From Chondrosia reniformis (lineage: Eukaryota > Porifera > Demospongiae > Chondrillida > Chondrillidae): a stretch of 64,000 nt of DNA. The stretch lies in contig OX359190.1 of NCBI GenBank assembly GCA_947172415.1, positions 7,998,001 through 8,062,000 on the forward strand. Direction: 5' to 3'. Under the pieces are notes generated by a model. That model saw only the letters and a list, made by a program, of their open reading frames with translations. It made no database searches and was not told the origin of the DNA. Shown in pieces: positions 48,547 through 60,800 of the stretch; positions within the stretch are counted from its first letter, which is position 1, and the number at the start of each line of letters is the position of its first letter. Both the position numbers and the translations under genes were made by a program.

Positions 48547-49812
48547 ATGAAGATCTTGATTTGCAGACTGAGACATAGGCCTACACGTGCTGGCATATTT
48601 ATTGTCTCCCTTTCAGCTGCTGCCTTCTTATTTTTCAGTTGGTCTCCCGTGAATCAGAATAATTTCGTTTCAAGAAAAATCGCTAGAAACGTTAACGCCG
48701 GAGTGAAATTGGATTCATCTGTAGCAACACAAAGAGCGGATCCCTTTGCTACAACTGCAGAGCAGTTAGAAAACCTTAATGATCTGATAGAAAATTTGAG
48801 ACAAGTAATTCCAAATAAATTCCTTCCGGCGTTTAAAAATCCCTGCTGGTACGGAAAGAGAGGTCCAGGGACAAATTCAACTCTAAACTGCTTGCCATAC
48901 TTTATACTTCTCGGAATACCAAAGTGTGGTTCTTCAAAGGTATGGGAGATTTTGTCAACGCATCAAGATTTCGCTATTCCAAGAGCTAAAGAAGTAACAA
49001 TTGGTGGTTACCAACATATATTTCCTCCTATTCAAAGTATCACCAGCTACCTAAGTTACTTCGATAAAGCTGTAACAAAGATTCGTCTCGAGCCAAGCGA
49101 GGCAATAACAGGAGATGGCACCCCAACAACCATGTTTTTAAGACCTTTTGGGATAACTTCAACCAAGACCCCGATTGATGGACTACCTAGGCTGTATAAG
49201 GAGTTGCTTCCAAACACTAAATTTATAATTGTTGTACGAGACCCTATTGAGGTTGTACGGTCACAGTTTTACTACCAAAGACATATATGCAATGTAACCC
49301 GTTATCAATCTGAAAAAAATCCTGAGGCTGAAAAGGAAAGGCTTCATCTCCTGGTCGAAGACAGAATCAGAGCCTACAATGATTGTGTGTCTTACTATGG
49401 AAATGATACTATGTGTCTTCTTAGGCAATTTTTTGATAAATGGTCACGTAGTCCAGTTTGTGGGGCATTTTCTATGGAGTTTAGTGTCCCTTTTTTGTCA
49501 CTTTCATTTTGGATGAAATACTTTCCTCCAGAACAGTTTTTTGTGTTGACAAACAAAGAATTATTGATGTCTCCAATTGCCATAGCACACAAAATGTTTG
49601 CCTTTTTAAATATGTCTCCTTTAGCATTTCAGAATCTGGCCAGCCTTCAAACCAAAGCCAGTAAAAGGAGGAATTCAATTCCTTTTCTTCACCATGAAAG
49701 AAGTGAATATTCTTACATGGCTGACAAAACAGTACACCTTCTTAAACATTTTTTTGCTCCATTTAACCAAAAATTGGCAAAACTTTTAGGAAAAGAATCT
49801 GTTTTTGACTAA
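48547..49812 (+). CDS. Golgi carbohydrate sulfotransferase, CHST15-like
   Basis: Single coding exon, 421 aa. A short cytosolic tail with basic residues and a membrane anchor (about 14-32, GIFIVSLSAAAFLFF) make it a type II Golgi protein. The catalytic domain starts with NPCWY (98-102) and LNCLPYF, then the 5'-PAPS loop LLGIPKCGSSKVW (121-133) and the 3'-phosphate motif FIIVVRDPIEVVRSQF (226-241, with Arg231 and Ser239). The CWY...CLPYF lead and the PKCGSS loop are typical of CHST15 (GalNAc4S-6-O-sulfotransferase) and relatives (family knowledge). It transfers sulfate from PAPS to a sugar of a glycosaminoglycan-like chain; the exact acceptor cannot be read. Shorter than vertebrate CHST15 in its stem. 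ttcacag ends 6 bp before the ATG, so a non-coding 5' exon is possible. Confidence 0.87.
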   Translation: MKILICRLRHRPTRAGIFIVSLSAAAFLFFSWSPVNQNNFVSRKIARNVNAGVKLDSSVATQRADPFATTAEQLENLNDLIENLRQVIPNKFLPAFKNPCWYGKRGPGTNSTLNCLPYFILLGIPKCGSSKVWEILSTHQDFAIPRAKEVTIGGYQHIFPPIQSITSYLSYFDKAVTKIRLEPSEAITGDGTPTTMFLRPFGITSTKTPIDGLPRLYKELLPNTKFIIVVRDPIEVVRSQFYYQRHICNVTRYQSEKNPEAEKERLHLLVEDRIRAYNDCVSYYGNDTMCLLRQFFDKWSRSPVCGAFSMEFSVPFLSLSFWMKYFPPEQFFVLTNKELLMSPIAIAHKMFAFLNMSPLAFQNLASLQTKASKRRNSIPFLHHERSEYSYMADKTVHLLKHFFAPFNQKLAKLLGKESVFD

Positions 49813-49977
49813 ATCATTACCCTTATTAATATTTCATGTATAATACATATTCATTTGATTACTACATATAATTGTTATAAAAATATAGTGTATAATCAAT
49901 CTTGTTACTGTTAAACACATTAATAGTTTCTCTTTATGTACATTTTTGCATAACTGGTATGTTATTTTAACATGTGC

Positions 49978-50040
49978 ATGAAAAATCTAAGATACCATTT
50001 TCCTACATGCTATATGCCTATTCTGTAAAAAGAGCCTATA
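49978..50040 (+). repeat. RepA fragment (5' end)
   Basis: catgaaaaatctaagatacc, ttttcctacatgctatatgc and cctattctgtaaaa, then unrelated sequence. Confidence 0.75.
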
Positions 50041-50065
50041 TATGTGCATATATAAGAGAAGGTGA

Positions 50066-50470
50066 TGAAACAAAGGAGATGGTAGTGGTGGAAGCAGTGT
50101 GTCCTTTGTCACAGTTAATGGCAAGTGCATCGAACCTGTAGATTCCTACTGGACAGCTGTAGTGGTTGTCCCACTAGTCTCTTGAGAGGGCAGGGTCTGA
50201 TATTTGGGTGATGAGACATTCGGTAAATTATCTTTGACGGTGTGTTCAGCTTTATCTACTGGACAGCTATTGCATGGGTTTTCTCTTTTTTTGGTAATGT
50301 TTTACTTGTTGATAGCTTTGGCAATTTAAGCATTGGATACTCGTCAGCCCCAACCATGGGAGTTGACAAAATGATCACTGCAAATATGGGTGTTAGCCTT
50401 CAAAGGAAGGTTGCTCCTACCAATGTTTGGTACTCCTTATATATGCATCAGTGCCTTATTTTTCAACAGT
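50066..50470 (+). pseudogene. Coding-like remnants of unknown origin
   Basis: 50073-50185 is open with protein-like content (SVSFVTVNGKCIEPVDSYWT) ending in TGA. 50242-50470 is open again (FIYWTAIAWVFSFFGNVLL ... TMGVDKMITANMGVSL). Both contain a ctactggacagct segment (YWTA), suggesting an internal duplication. No start, splice or family can be assigned. Confidence 0.25.
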
Positions 50471-51164
50471 AGACTATGGTACGTGAGGTTAATTTCACGA
50501 TCTGACCAATTAGAGCACCCAAGAACACAACAACACACATTATAGGCATATCTTATGTGCTTGTGCTATACGATCCTTGACATTCCTGCTAAAGAGATAT
50601 TGCCATAATGCTTCCCTGGAAACAATTCATACTATCAGCAGGAAACATAAATATTAATATAGATATATAGCTATATTATTATATACTTAAATATATTCAC
50701 TACAGTGTAGTTATAGATTATACATGTGCAGCACGCCATTTTTGCCAGCTTGTAACTTGTGTTCATTAGCAACTTGCAATTGCAACATTGTAGTGGATGT
50801 TTTTAAGATCACTTGTAAAACAATTTACTCATAATCATGCAGTCATTTATTAACTAATTATAAAAGTTATCAAAATCAATTTATTAATTAAAGTCCACCT
50901 GGTGCAAATTAATATGCCCTGTGCCCTAAGTAGACAGAAGTATGACCTCAATTAATATCTCAATGTCAAATTTGCTGGTATAGGAGTGTAGCTAGTTCAT
51001 GGTGCTTATAATCTTACATGGATAAATCACAACTGTAAAAGCCTTATATATGCATGTACCATATAAGTTAAAACCATTATTATACGTACATATAGTGATT
51101 CATATATATTTATACATATCATACTGCTAACATTTGTATACAGTTATTATTAGCTCACAGACCC

Positions 51165-51170
51165 TATAAA
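51165..51170 (+). promoter_or_regulatory. TATA box of the 51252 gene
   Basis: tataaa 82 bp before the ATG, the same spacing as in the TGF-beta gene. Confidence 0.45.
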
Positions 51171-51251
51171 GAGACAGGAAGGAAAACACTCCTTATTCTG
51201 CTTTATCTCTGGTTGTGCTGATCAAAGACTATACTACAGCTGTTAAGAGCT

Positions 51252-54028
51252 ATGAAAGGGCTCCAACTGTTGCCAATACCAATTCTACTCTGCATTGTAG
51301 TGTTAGGTATTCTTAGGTCTGTTGATGGAGACAATGATTGTAAGTGGAATTAATCTTGTAGAAGATTATTACAAGTATATATACGTATATGCCTATGATT
51401 TTACATGCATTATTATTTTTCAATTACATATACGTATGTACATAATATATATCCTTTAGTTAACATGAAAACTGTTAGTATGTAGGATCTTATATACGCA
51501 TATAGTAAATAATTGAACAATGTCCATTATTATATATATTATATATCATATCTAGCTCTATGATTAATAAATAAATATAATAAGTTGTCTATACGTAAAG
51601 CTCTTAACAAGTATTATATTTCTGTAAAACCCTTACCTGTTTATATTATACCCTATACCTACAGTACGTATATAGGAGTTTAGACTACAGTAATCACTAG
51701 CTATTGTATATCTGAAGCTATGGCTATCCAGCAAGGTTTGGGAAATAATAATAGCCTCTTATCTTAATTGGTTTAGTATGAGTACCATTTGTAGAATTTT
51801 GAGAGATTCGGATCAAGAGACAATCACTGCATGCATGGTCTGTACATATAATTGTATGAATGTACATGTAAATTTTGGACTCTTATACTTCACCTCTTAC
51901 AAGAGAGACAATGCACTCTATATGTGCCTTACAAGTTAATTGAATTAATTGTTTGTGTACATTTTCACACCAATATACATAACCTAGTTAAACCACCACA
52001 GACCTTATAGGTTTTGTCAATTAGGAAGTAGTACATATGCACTTAATGAAGTAGTAGTTATAATCAAGTGAAGCCATTCGAAATATGTTTACAGTTATAT
52101 TTATAAATACACAAATATTTACACAACAGATATAATTTATTACAATTTTTAGTTGACTACATTGCTAACATGACAAGTTCCTTGGAATATAATACTGGAC
52201 TGGACTGTTCAATCAGTGATAACGTTACCATTATGTGCTTAGGAAAGAAGCACGTTATTCTAAGAAATAAAGGAACCGGTGTTACCCTAAAAAGAAAAAT
52301 TAAACTGGTCTTAGTGTTTGATGCAGTGTGTAGTCCTACTTCTGTGAATATGACTTTGGCAATTGGGAGTAACTCTTTTTTCTTTTCATTTGGCCTTAAC
52401 AATAATATTTCGCAATCTACACAGCAGATTGGAGTTGTACCTTATCAAAGAAGAAAGATTAGGATAAAAATAGAGTTTTCAATTAATCCTCCTTGCTTAA
52501 GTTTAACAGTAAGTTATTATGTATAAATGTAAATACTCAGTGACTGTTTCTCATTGTTTAATTTATATAGCTGGCCATGGGAATTTGAATTACATATACT
52601 TATATATAATATTACCTCATAATCAGCGGCAAAGTGATTTATTAATCATTTAGGCCTTTCAAGCTGCATGTCAAAACCCATACAGGACTAATTTTGAAAT
52701 TCCTCATTTTTTCTGGATCCTGCATGTTTTCAAATGATTATAACAATCTAGAACACCATATTCCCATATACGTATATATCATGCCTATAAAGAGAATAGA
52801 CTTAAAACAGTTTCTTAGACTATACGTATATAGTTACTTGCAATTGGAAAATCAATAATTTGCATGTATATATGTGTGTGTATATATATATATCATTTGT
52901 ATCATGCATTATTTATCAACCATTTTTTTAGGTAAAAACAATGCTGCTTAACCTTGGTGTCACCATTTTTGAATGTAAAATTACAACTTTTCAGTGTCCA
53001 AAAGTAACTATAACCCCATCACCATCACCATCACCAACCTTTTGCCTTGTACCATATGAAACATCTTTAACAAGCATAATGACTTCTAAACCACATGAAA
53101 CCTCTTCACCACCTGAAACCTCTCCATCACCTAAAACCTCTCCATCACCACCCCCCTGTGATTGTAACACGTGTCCTGTAATGAATGTTATCAAGAATGT
53201 AGTTCGTGAGCAAGTGACTTCTGCCACGTGTACCATTAAAACAGGCTGTGGTGAAATTTCTTGTGATGTTGAACTTCCTCTAGGCAGTGGTTCTTTTACT
53301 ATGCGCTTAGTAAAGCCAATTGGAGATCAACCAGGGGGAATATATATAAATGCCACTGCACTTGGGTATGTATAGGCTTAATTACTTTTGAAATTCATTT
53401 CTGAATTAATCTACCTGATCCTCTTTTTACGCTAGATTTCTAAATCTGATTAATAAAGTTGTGACCAGCTCTGAAATGGTTACTAAGAGTTTTTTCTTTA
53501 ATACAATTGCCATTAATATCATCATTGAACCTGCAAATTGTGGAATAAATGTTGCTGTAAGTTGCTATATGCAGTAGTTAATTACAGGGTTTTACACATA
53601 TACATATATGTACTACGTACATTACTTGAAATATATACGTAAATGATTCTTTTTCTTATAACAATCTAGAACACCATATTCCCATATACGTATATATCAT
53701 GCCTATAAAGAGAATAGACTTAAAACAGTTTCTTAGACTATACGTATATAGTTACTTGCAATTGGAAAATCAATAATTTGCATGTATATATGTGTGTGTG
53801 TATATATATATATGCTGTAAGTTGCTATATGCAGTAGTTAATTACAGGGTTTTACACATATACATATATGTACTATGTACATTACTTGAAATATATACGT
53901 AAATGATTCTTTTTCATATCATTATATTATAGGTATCAATGCAGTTCAATGATAACAGTGCCGTTATTTTACTGCCTCGAAACCTGGTACCACTTTGTTC
54001 CTGTCCCACAATGACAACTTTGTCCTGA
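51252..54028 (+). CDS. Secreted protein with two copies of an unrecognised cysteine domain
   Basis: Exons 51252-51339, 52153-52508, 52932-53365, 53436-53556 and 53933-54028; phases 1, 0, 2, 0; 1095 nt, 364 aa. Exon 1 is a signal peptide (MKGLQLLPIPILLCIVVLGI). Domain 1 (about 30-165) has LDCSISDNVTIMC, then FDAVCSPTSVNMTL, an aromatic SFFFSF strand and INPPCLSL. A Ser/Thr/Pro linker (about 168-215, many SPSP and ETS units) looks mucin-like. Domain 2 (about 225-360) has the same order: TCTIKTGCGEISC, an SSEMVTKSFFFNT strand and EPANCGINVAV. Several NxT/S sites. No membrane span or lipid signal at the end (CSCPTMTTLS). Probably extracellular; function unknown. A third copy of the domain is in the next gene. 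Exon 4's donor is duplicated at 53817 (see findings). Confidence 0.82.
52738..52893. repeat. 157 bp unit, copy 1 (intron 2)
   Basis: tataacaatctagaacacca ... gtgtgtatatatatat. Nearly identical to 53656-53812 in intron 4 of the same gene. A degenerate relative lies near 29510-29620. Confidence 0.85.
53553..53915. repeat. 157 bp unit inserted in intron 4, flanked by a 103 bp direct duplication
   Basis: 53553-53655 and 53813-53915 are the same 103 bp (one visible base difference). Between them (53656-53812) sits the second copy of the intron-2 unit. The duplication starts in the last codon of exon 4 and so copies its splice donor. Confidence 0.85.
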
Positions 54029-54892
54029 TCCATGCATAACTAATCTTGCAGCCTTTGAACAAAATTAACATAATCTTTTGGAGTGCAGTGTGTGAAGATG
54101 TTATTAAGATATATCAGTATATGTTACAGACTTGCAAGTGTGAAAACTATAACTAAAATGTAACCAACAAAGCAGTTTAATTGCTTTATACATTGATACA
54201 CATATTATCTGATGATGAATTAATCATAATGATAATAATTGTTTATTAAAGTGACACGCATGCTATAAACTAAAATGAAGCACTAGGCCAAACTGGAACA
54301 ATTAGTCACTATGATAAAATTAATGTATAATTACTAGGTAGAAATATGTCTGGACTGTAGTCACTGCATCATATGTCTGGTCTATATATGCCTGAAACAT
54401 TTTCAGCTGCACCCAAGTTTTATTTTTATATGATCATGAGTATGGTCTTTCTGATTCGAAACATTCTTATAAACATTAAAAATGTAGAAAGAAGTATGCG
54501 GAGGGCAGGTATTGCTTGCAGGAGACAGCTTCAAGATTGAAATACTATAAGTTATTGTATAGTAGGACCATATTATATTGTCAAAGTTTAAGATCAACTT
54601 AAGATCTTAAAATCCCCCAATTCAATATTTAAGGTTAAAGCTCAATAGCAGGATATGGACATATCGCCTTATAGCTAGGTATATATTATGAAGATGAAGG
54701 CCCACTCTATATATATTGATTTCTAACTTTTTGAGTTCCGTTTTCATAGAGTAAGCAGAATCGGAAACCGGAAGACGGTAGCGTGACTTGCATGCTGACA
54801 AAACCACTGCTTTATGTTCTGATAATACGTGCACAAGGTTTTACACAATCCCAACAAGTTCTGGCGATCGCAGATTGTCCTTAGGGAAAGTA

Positions 54893-57800
54893 ATGTCGTG
54901 CACAACGCTAGTTCTGTTATTCCTGGCCGCGTTTAATCTCCTTCACGTTACACGTAAGTTGGTAGTACTGTATTATGTATGCATTGCTAGACCAGTACGT
55001 GTATTCTCGCAGCTGTTGTATCTACTACTTATTTGTTAAACCATAGACAGTCTAGACTACCAGATAATTTATGACTACACACACCGGCCATTTTGAGACG
55101 AGGTTTATATCGGCAAGTCCTGTTTTTGTTGAGCTAACTTTCCCTTAGCTAATTAACAATTTGGAATAGATGATGTTCTTAGTACTTCCATGAATACCTT
55201 GGGCTTCTTGTAGCAGCAACATAGTAAGCGATATCTGCGCCTGAGCATTTGTCCTATGTCTGTAACGGTCGAAAAGAGTGATTAAAGGTGTAGGGTAAAG
55301 TGGAACGACAGGAGGGTAACTGGAACAAAGCTTTCCTTTACCTTCTAACAGCAAGACGAGCGCTGTTGATGCAGCCTATTTAAAGGCAAGCAAGTGTTCA
55401 TTCTGAAGTATGCTACCTAGGCCCCTGTGTTCAGCTAGGTCTAGTTAAATAAGGTCTGTTCCAAATAACCCCGCTTTACCTGAAAGGTCATGATTGGTTC
55501 TTGAGGTACGTAGATATATGTTTACATATTACAGATCAACCACTAACAATTGTAAGGCTTGGTAGCTGGGTATCCTTTACATCATCGGCTATGACCTTTT
55601 CTTTTAGCAATATTAAATAGTGGCTACGTAATTACTGAAATGTGCGAAGCAGAGTGCATCTGATGGCTGTGGGAAACGTTCATGGACAGTGGCTATGACG
55701 GTTGTGTATATAATATTAACAACAGAAGCTCTATTGACCACCATATTTTTAAGCAGTGGGCCGATGTGTAATTGTATAAATCAGGTGACCGTTTGAACCG
55801 AGTGGTGTGACTTGTAGGAATTATGTGGGGTGACTTCCTAAAACTTGGGATATTAATCTTTATGAAAGTTTATGAATAAGTCATAAATCTAGAAAGTCTA
55901 AATATTGCCCATTCTTTTCTAAATATAGTGTTTCCTAATTAGATTACCTTTATAGTTAATAGAATTACCTGTGCTGTCTGTAATATTATACTTATTGTTA
56001 CAATGATTATTTTACAATTGTACTCAAGCAATATGTAAAAATATATCAAAGATAACCATGCAGAAGATTTGACTCTAATTGACTCTAATGAAGATTGGAG
56101 TTTCCAGTACAGCTATATTTCTCAAATTACAGAGAAGCAAAATGAATGCTTTGTCTTCATCCAAAGCCATCCAAAGTCTTGAATAATCAAACACACTCTT
56201 TGTCAACATGCTACATCTGTATGTTAAAGTAAAAGGCCTACAGGAAACTAAACCTGGTGAGAGCTTTGGATGAAGATACAAGAGTCTTTCTACTTCTTCT
56301 TCTTATCCACTGGGCCAGACAGCTGTTTCTGGGAATCCTCTACCTTCATCAGTGACCCTGGGAGTCTTTGTCTTCTCTTTCTTTAAGTCCTTGCGTGGTT
56401 ATTGCACAATATCATCTTCTAAGGTAAAGGCTGGTATTCCCAGAAGCAGTGGCAGGGTAGAGCAGAACCACTGAACAGATGTTTCTTGTTTACTCACTTG
56501 GTATACTCCCTGTACTGTACTCCCTTGTCTAAAGTTCATACTCAGTTAATCTTAAAGGCTATACATACCCAAGTAGTGAGTATAATAGTGTGATACCATC
56601 ATATTCAAGTAAACTCATGGAGGGTTTCTATAGAAAATATCACAAGGGAAGGGTACTAAATAAGATTTTGAGTGAGTGACCTAGTTCAATACATTTGCTA
56701 TTAAAAATGGACCCTGCACTAAACATAGCTTTCTTGTTTACATAGGCATACAATGTCCTCTGTGCGCATACATACTTAACGTTAGCTCCTACCATCACAC
56801 AGAATGTAGCACCAATCACAACTACAGAATTTACAGGTTTGAGACACTTTTGTTATATTTTTCTTGACACAAATATTTCAGAATTCAAAGTTTCCCATTT
56901 TTAGCTAACTTTTCTCAACTTTGTTGTTGGTAAATATGTGAGACCAAATAAGGCAGGCAAGATGCAATATACCTAGGAGCAATATAGAGGGCTACCTAGT
57001 TCAATATGTTTGTTTGCTAATTAAAAATTAACAATTTGACTTTTTTCAAGGTGGAAGGGGGAGGGGCAAACTGTCTTCAAGGTGGAAGGGGGAGGGGCAA
57101 ACTGTCTTCAAGGTGGAAGGGGGAGGGGCAAACTGTCTTCAAGGTGGAAGGGGGAGGGCAAACTGTCTCAAGGTGGAAGGGGGAGGGGCAAAATATTATT
57201 AAGGGGAAGCCCCCTAAAAGCAAAATGGGATTAATTATGGTTGGTTGTGTGTTTTGACTGAAAGGTGTGGGCCCTTGTATATACTCTGTACTAATATGGA
57301 TGTCATTAGTAGACTGCATATCAAACATTAACAGAAGACATACTGGTTGTTCTTAAATATTACTTAACATATAGCAGCAACCTATTTGCCATGGATCCTG
57401 CCCTCATGAAATGTTAGGAGTATCACGGCTTTGCCTTAAGTTGAGTGCTCTTGAGTGTCTTCATGCCTTGATCATGTGAGGTGACATTCTCGTTAATACA
57501 CCAGCTTGATCATGTGAGGTGGCATTCTCGTTAATACACCAGCTTGATCATGTGAGGTGGCATTCTCGTTAATACACCAGCTTGATCATGTGAGGTGACA
57601 TTCTCGTTAATACACCAGCTTGATCATGTGAGGTGACATTCTCATTAATACACCAGCTTGATTGGTGGAGATGGACCATTGTAAAGCATCTCATTGTGCA
57701 AGTATAGGCTAACATCAGAAGTAATATACTAAAGACAGTTTGTAATGACTCTATATTATTGGTTACACCTGTTCATTCATTAAGACCAATTTTGTGGGAA

Positions 57801-60800
57801 TTCTTGATGATTAGAAAGATTATTTGATGACAAATTTGTACATTAAGCCAGACTTTTATTAAGTGGTAGTCATGGCAACCCTCCCACTCTTTTCTTTTAT
57901 GGTTTCCTGGGATATAGTATTCCTTTGATGTGGAGGAATGGTGATGTGATCCATTTGATGTATTTATCAGTGTAGACCTGCAGCACCATTGCAATGTCTT
58001 GGAAATTAGACATGTAATCTATCAAGACTAGATATAACATGTGAATACAAGATAAAGTTTTATAAGTATTACATATCGGCTTTGAAACAGTCTCAGTTTT
58101 AGAAATAACTTCTGAAACTATACAGCTACTGTAGAGGTACGTAGAATAGGGGTTAGAGGACTTCTGTAATTAAGGTGAGGTTTGAGGACTTCTGTAATTG
58201 AGGCATGGCTATTAGACGCAAGGTACGTACCATCTGATTGGCAGTTGCAGTGACATATTTTTTAATCACTATGCTCATCATTATTACCTCCCGCATTCTA
58301 ATTAGATGGTTTGCATCATCTAAAAATATATTTGGATTATTCTACACTTTGTAGAATGTGATTACGTACATTTTGACCAGTTGTTATGTGAAACTTTTAT
58401 GTATGTGTGAACGTGTATTGTAATATTTATGTTTCTGTTTCTATTTTGTAATACAATGCAGACCTCTAACTCTGTTGTGTTGTACTCCAATGTTATTATA
58501 TATGTATGACTTACTTGCATGAGGCTTCTAAAATAGAACTCTTACAGAAAAATCAATCAATCATGAGGTTTTTAACTCTGTTTACTATATGAGGTACTGA
58601 GTGATATTCTTAACAACAAAATGGAACATTTCGACCTGTAGGCCTTCATCAGCTAAATGGTGAAGAGTTTACTAAAGGGACCACTTTAAATAAAAAAGTT
58701 TTGACATGTGTTATTGATGTTGTCGTGGGAAGGAACAGTGAATATTAATGTCCTGCTGGTCTGTACTTTCTGTTCATTGAATTTTGTTGCTGATTGCTCA
58801 ACTGAAGACTAGTATGAATGCAATTGGAAATTTTTAATACATAGGTTATCTGGTACGTACGTGTATATAGGATGCATTCAGTATTGTAGATGTAAAACTT
58901 TCTCTCTGAATTAGCCTGCATGACTGGTTAAGTTCAGAAAGCATTGCTCTATATACAACAGTTTATTTAGGAATGCTGCATATGTAAACATAATGAAAGG
59001 TTAACATGAACCTACAGTATGTACGTATATATGTAAACAGCTTCTGAATGATGTTTGGAACCATATGGTAGAGTTTAATCTAGTGGGAGGAACTTCTCCA
59101 CCAAACTCTACAGCTTTCTCCCCAGAAGGTTGTCAATTCATAGAGAAATCTCTGGCCTATCAGTAGACGTACGTATGTCTACATATTATGAGTTAGGTAG
59201 TACATATCGAGACACAGGAAGAACTACGTACGTCACTTTCCAACTCCTCTCTCTTTTTCGCTTCCTTTCATGGGTCTTATTTACTGGATAAGTAATTTTT
59301 AACTGTAACTAATTATTAACTAACTTAATTAGGAAATTGTATTCCAAAATACGATAGTTATCTCTCAGATTGCATTACAATCAATTAGAAAGGGCCTGAA
59401 ATCAAAATTCCTGGGGACCATGCCCTAGAACTCATGGGAGACATGTCTACAGGTACTATAGATCTCCCTCCCTCCAAATCTTCTTCCTTCTTCCTAGATA
59501 CCACCCTGTCAGACTAAGAGGTAAACAGTTGTGTTCAAGGTCACATGACCAGCTCCCTGAGGCTACTGGTTGTCTGTGTCTGAGGAAAGGAGGCGTGTTC
59601 TGTCACTTGAGCTACTCCGCTAATGTTCATCTGTAGAATTATAATATGTTGCATTCCTCTGATGTTGGCCCTACCCATCTAGGTCCTTTGGAACTGAAGT
59701 GATAATGTTGGGAATCTAGGTCCTTTGGAACTGAAGTGATAATGTTGGGAATCGAGGTCCTTTGGAACGGAAGTGATAATGTTGGGAATCTAGGTCCTTT
59801 GGAACTGAAGTGATAATGTTGGGAATCTAGGTCCTTTGGAACTGAAGTGATAATGTTGGGAATCTAGGTCCTTTGGAGCTCCATTCTGTTGCACATAAGG
59901 CCCAGTGGAGAAGAAGAGTAGAAGGAGAAAACTCTTGTATCCTCATCCAAAGCTCTTACTAGGTTTACTGTAGTATGTGTCATTGGAGCAGTGTCTACCT
60001 GCCATGTGTATATACGTATATGAATAATTGAAGTGGTAATTGAACCACAACTGTTTCATTATGGAGTGCAGGCAATGTTGGGAATTTAGCCTACTCTACC
60101 ACTGAGCCAATAACACGACTATACCATCAATACCTTATTCTATACGTATATGTACGTATATATGTATATCAGGAAACACTACATACGTATGAAAGTGTTG
60201 GTAAACTGTTGTGGCCAAGTGGAGGAGAAGGATATGAGAGCTGCATCTTCTTCTAAAGTTTTATAGTCTCTGTAGACTGTACCTACGTAGGTATAAGAAT
60301 AGAAAAGATACTGTTGGTGGTGTTTTGATAATTCTCCTTTATAAGTACGTACGTATCTCCTTATAACATTTTCACCTTGCTATTTTCAGTATTCATAATC
60401 TTTTATTCTAATTATTATTCTTTTTAATAGATTAGTTATCCGACGTACATTTTTACCTTTCTATTTCTGTCCAAGTGAACTTTAGCACATTTTCTTTCAA
60501 TCTGTTGAATCTAATAGTCATTTGTTACTGTTTAGCAGATATCAAGTAAAACATTTCCTCTTCATTCTGTGACCCTACGTAGGCAACTCGCTCCTTCAAT
60601 ATGTACCAATTATCCGAAACATTAATTGTATATTATGCAAAGACTTCATTTATTAACTGCTACAGTGTTTAGGAGTGCAACTCCATGTTATTCCTGTGTG
60701 ACTTATTAATTGTAGGGCTACGTTTGTACCTACGAATGAGAATACAACTACATTCGTAGTATAATTTGTCAGTACAGAACTTCTTTGATTATCTTTACCT

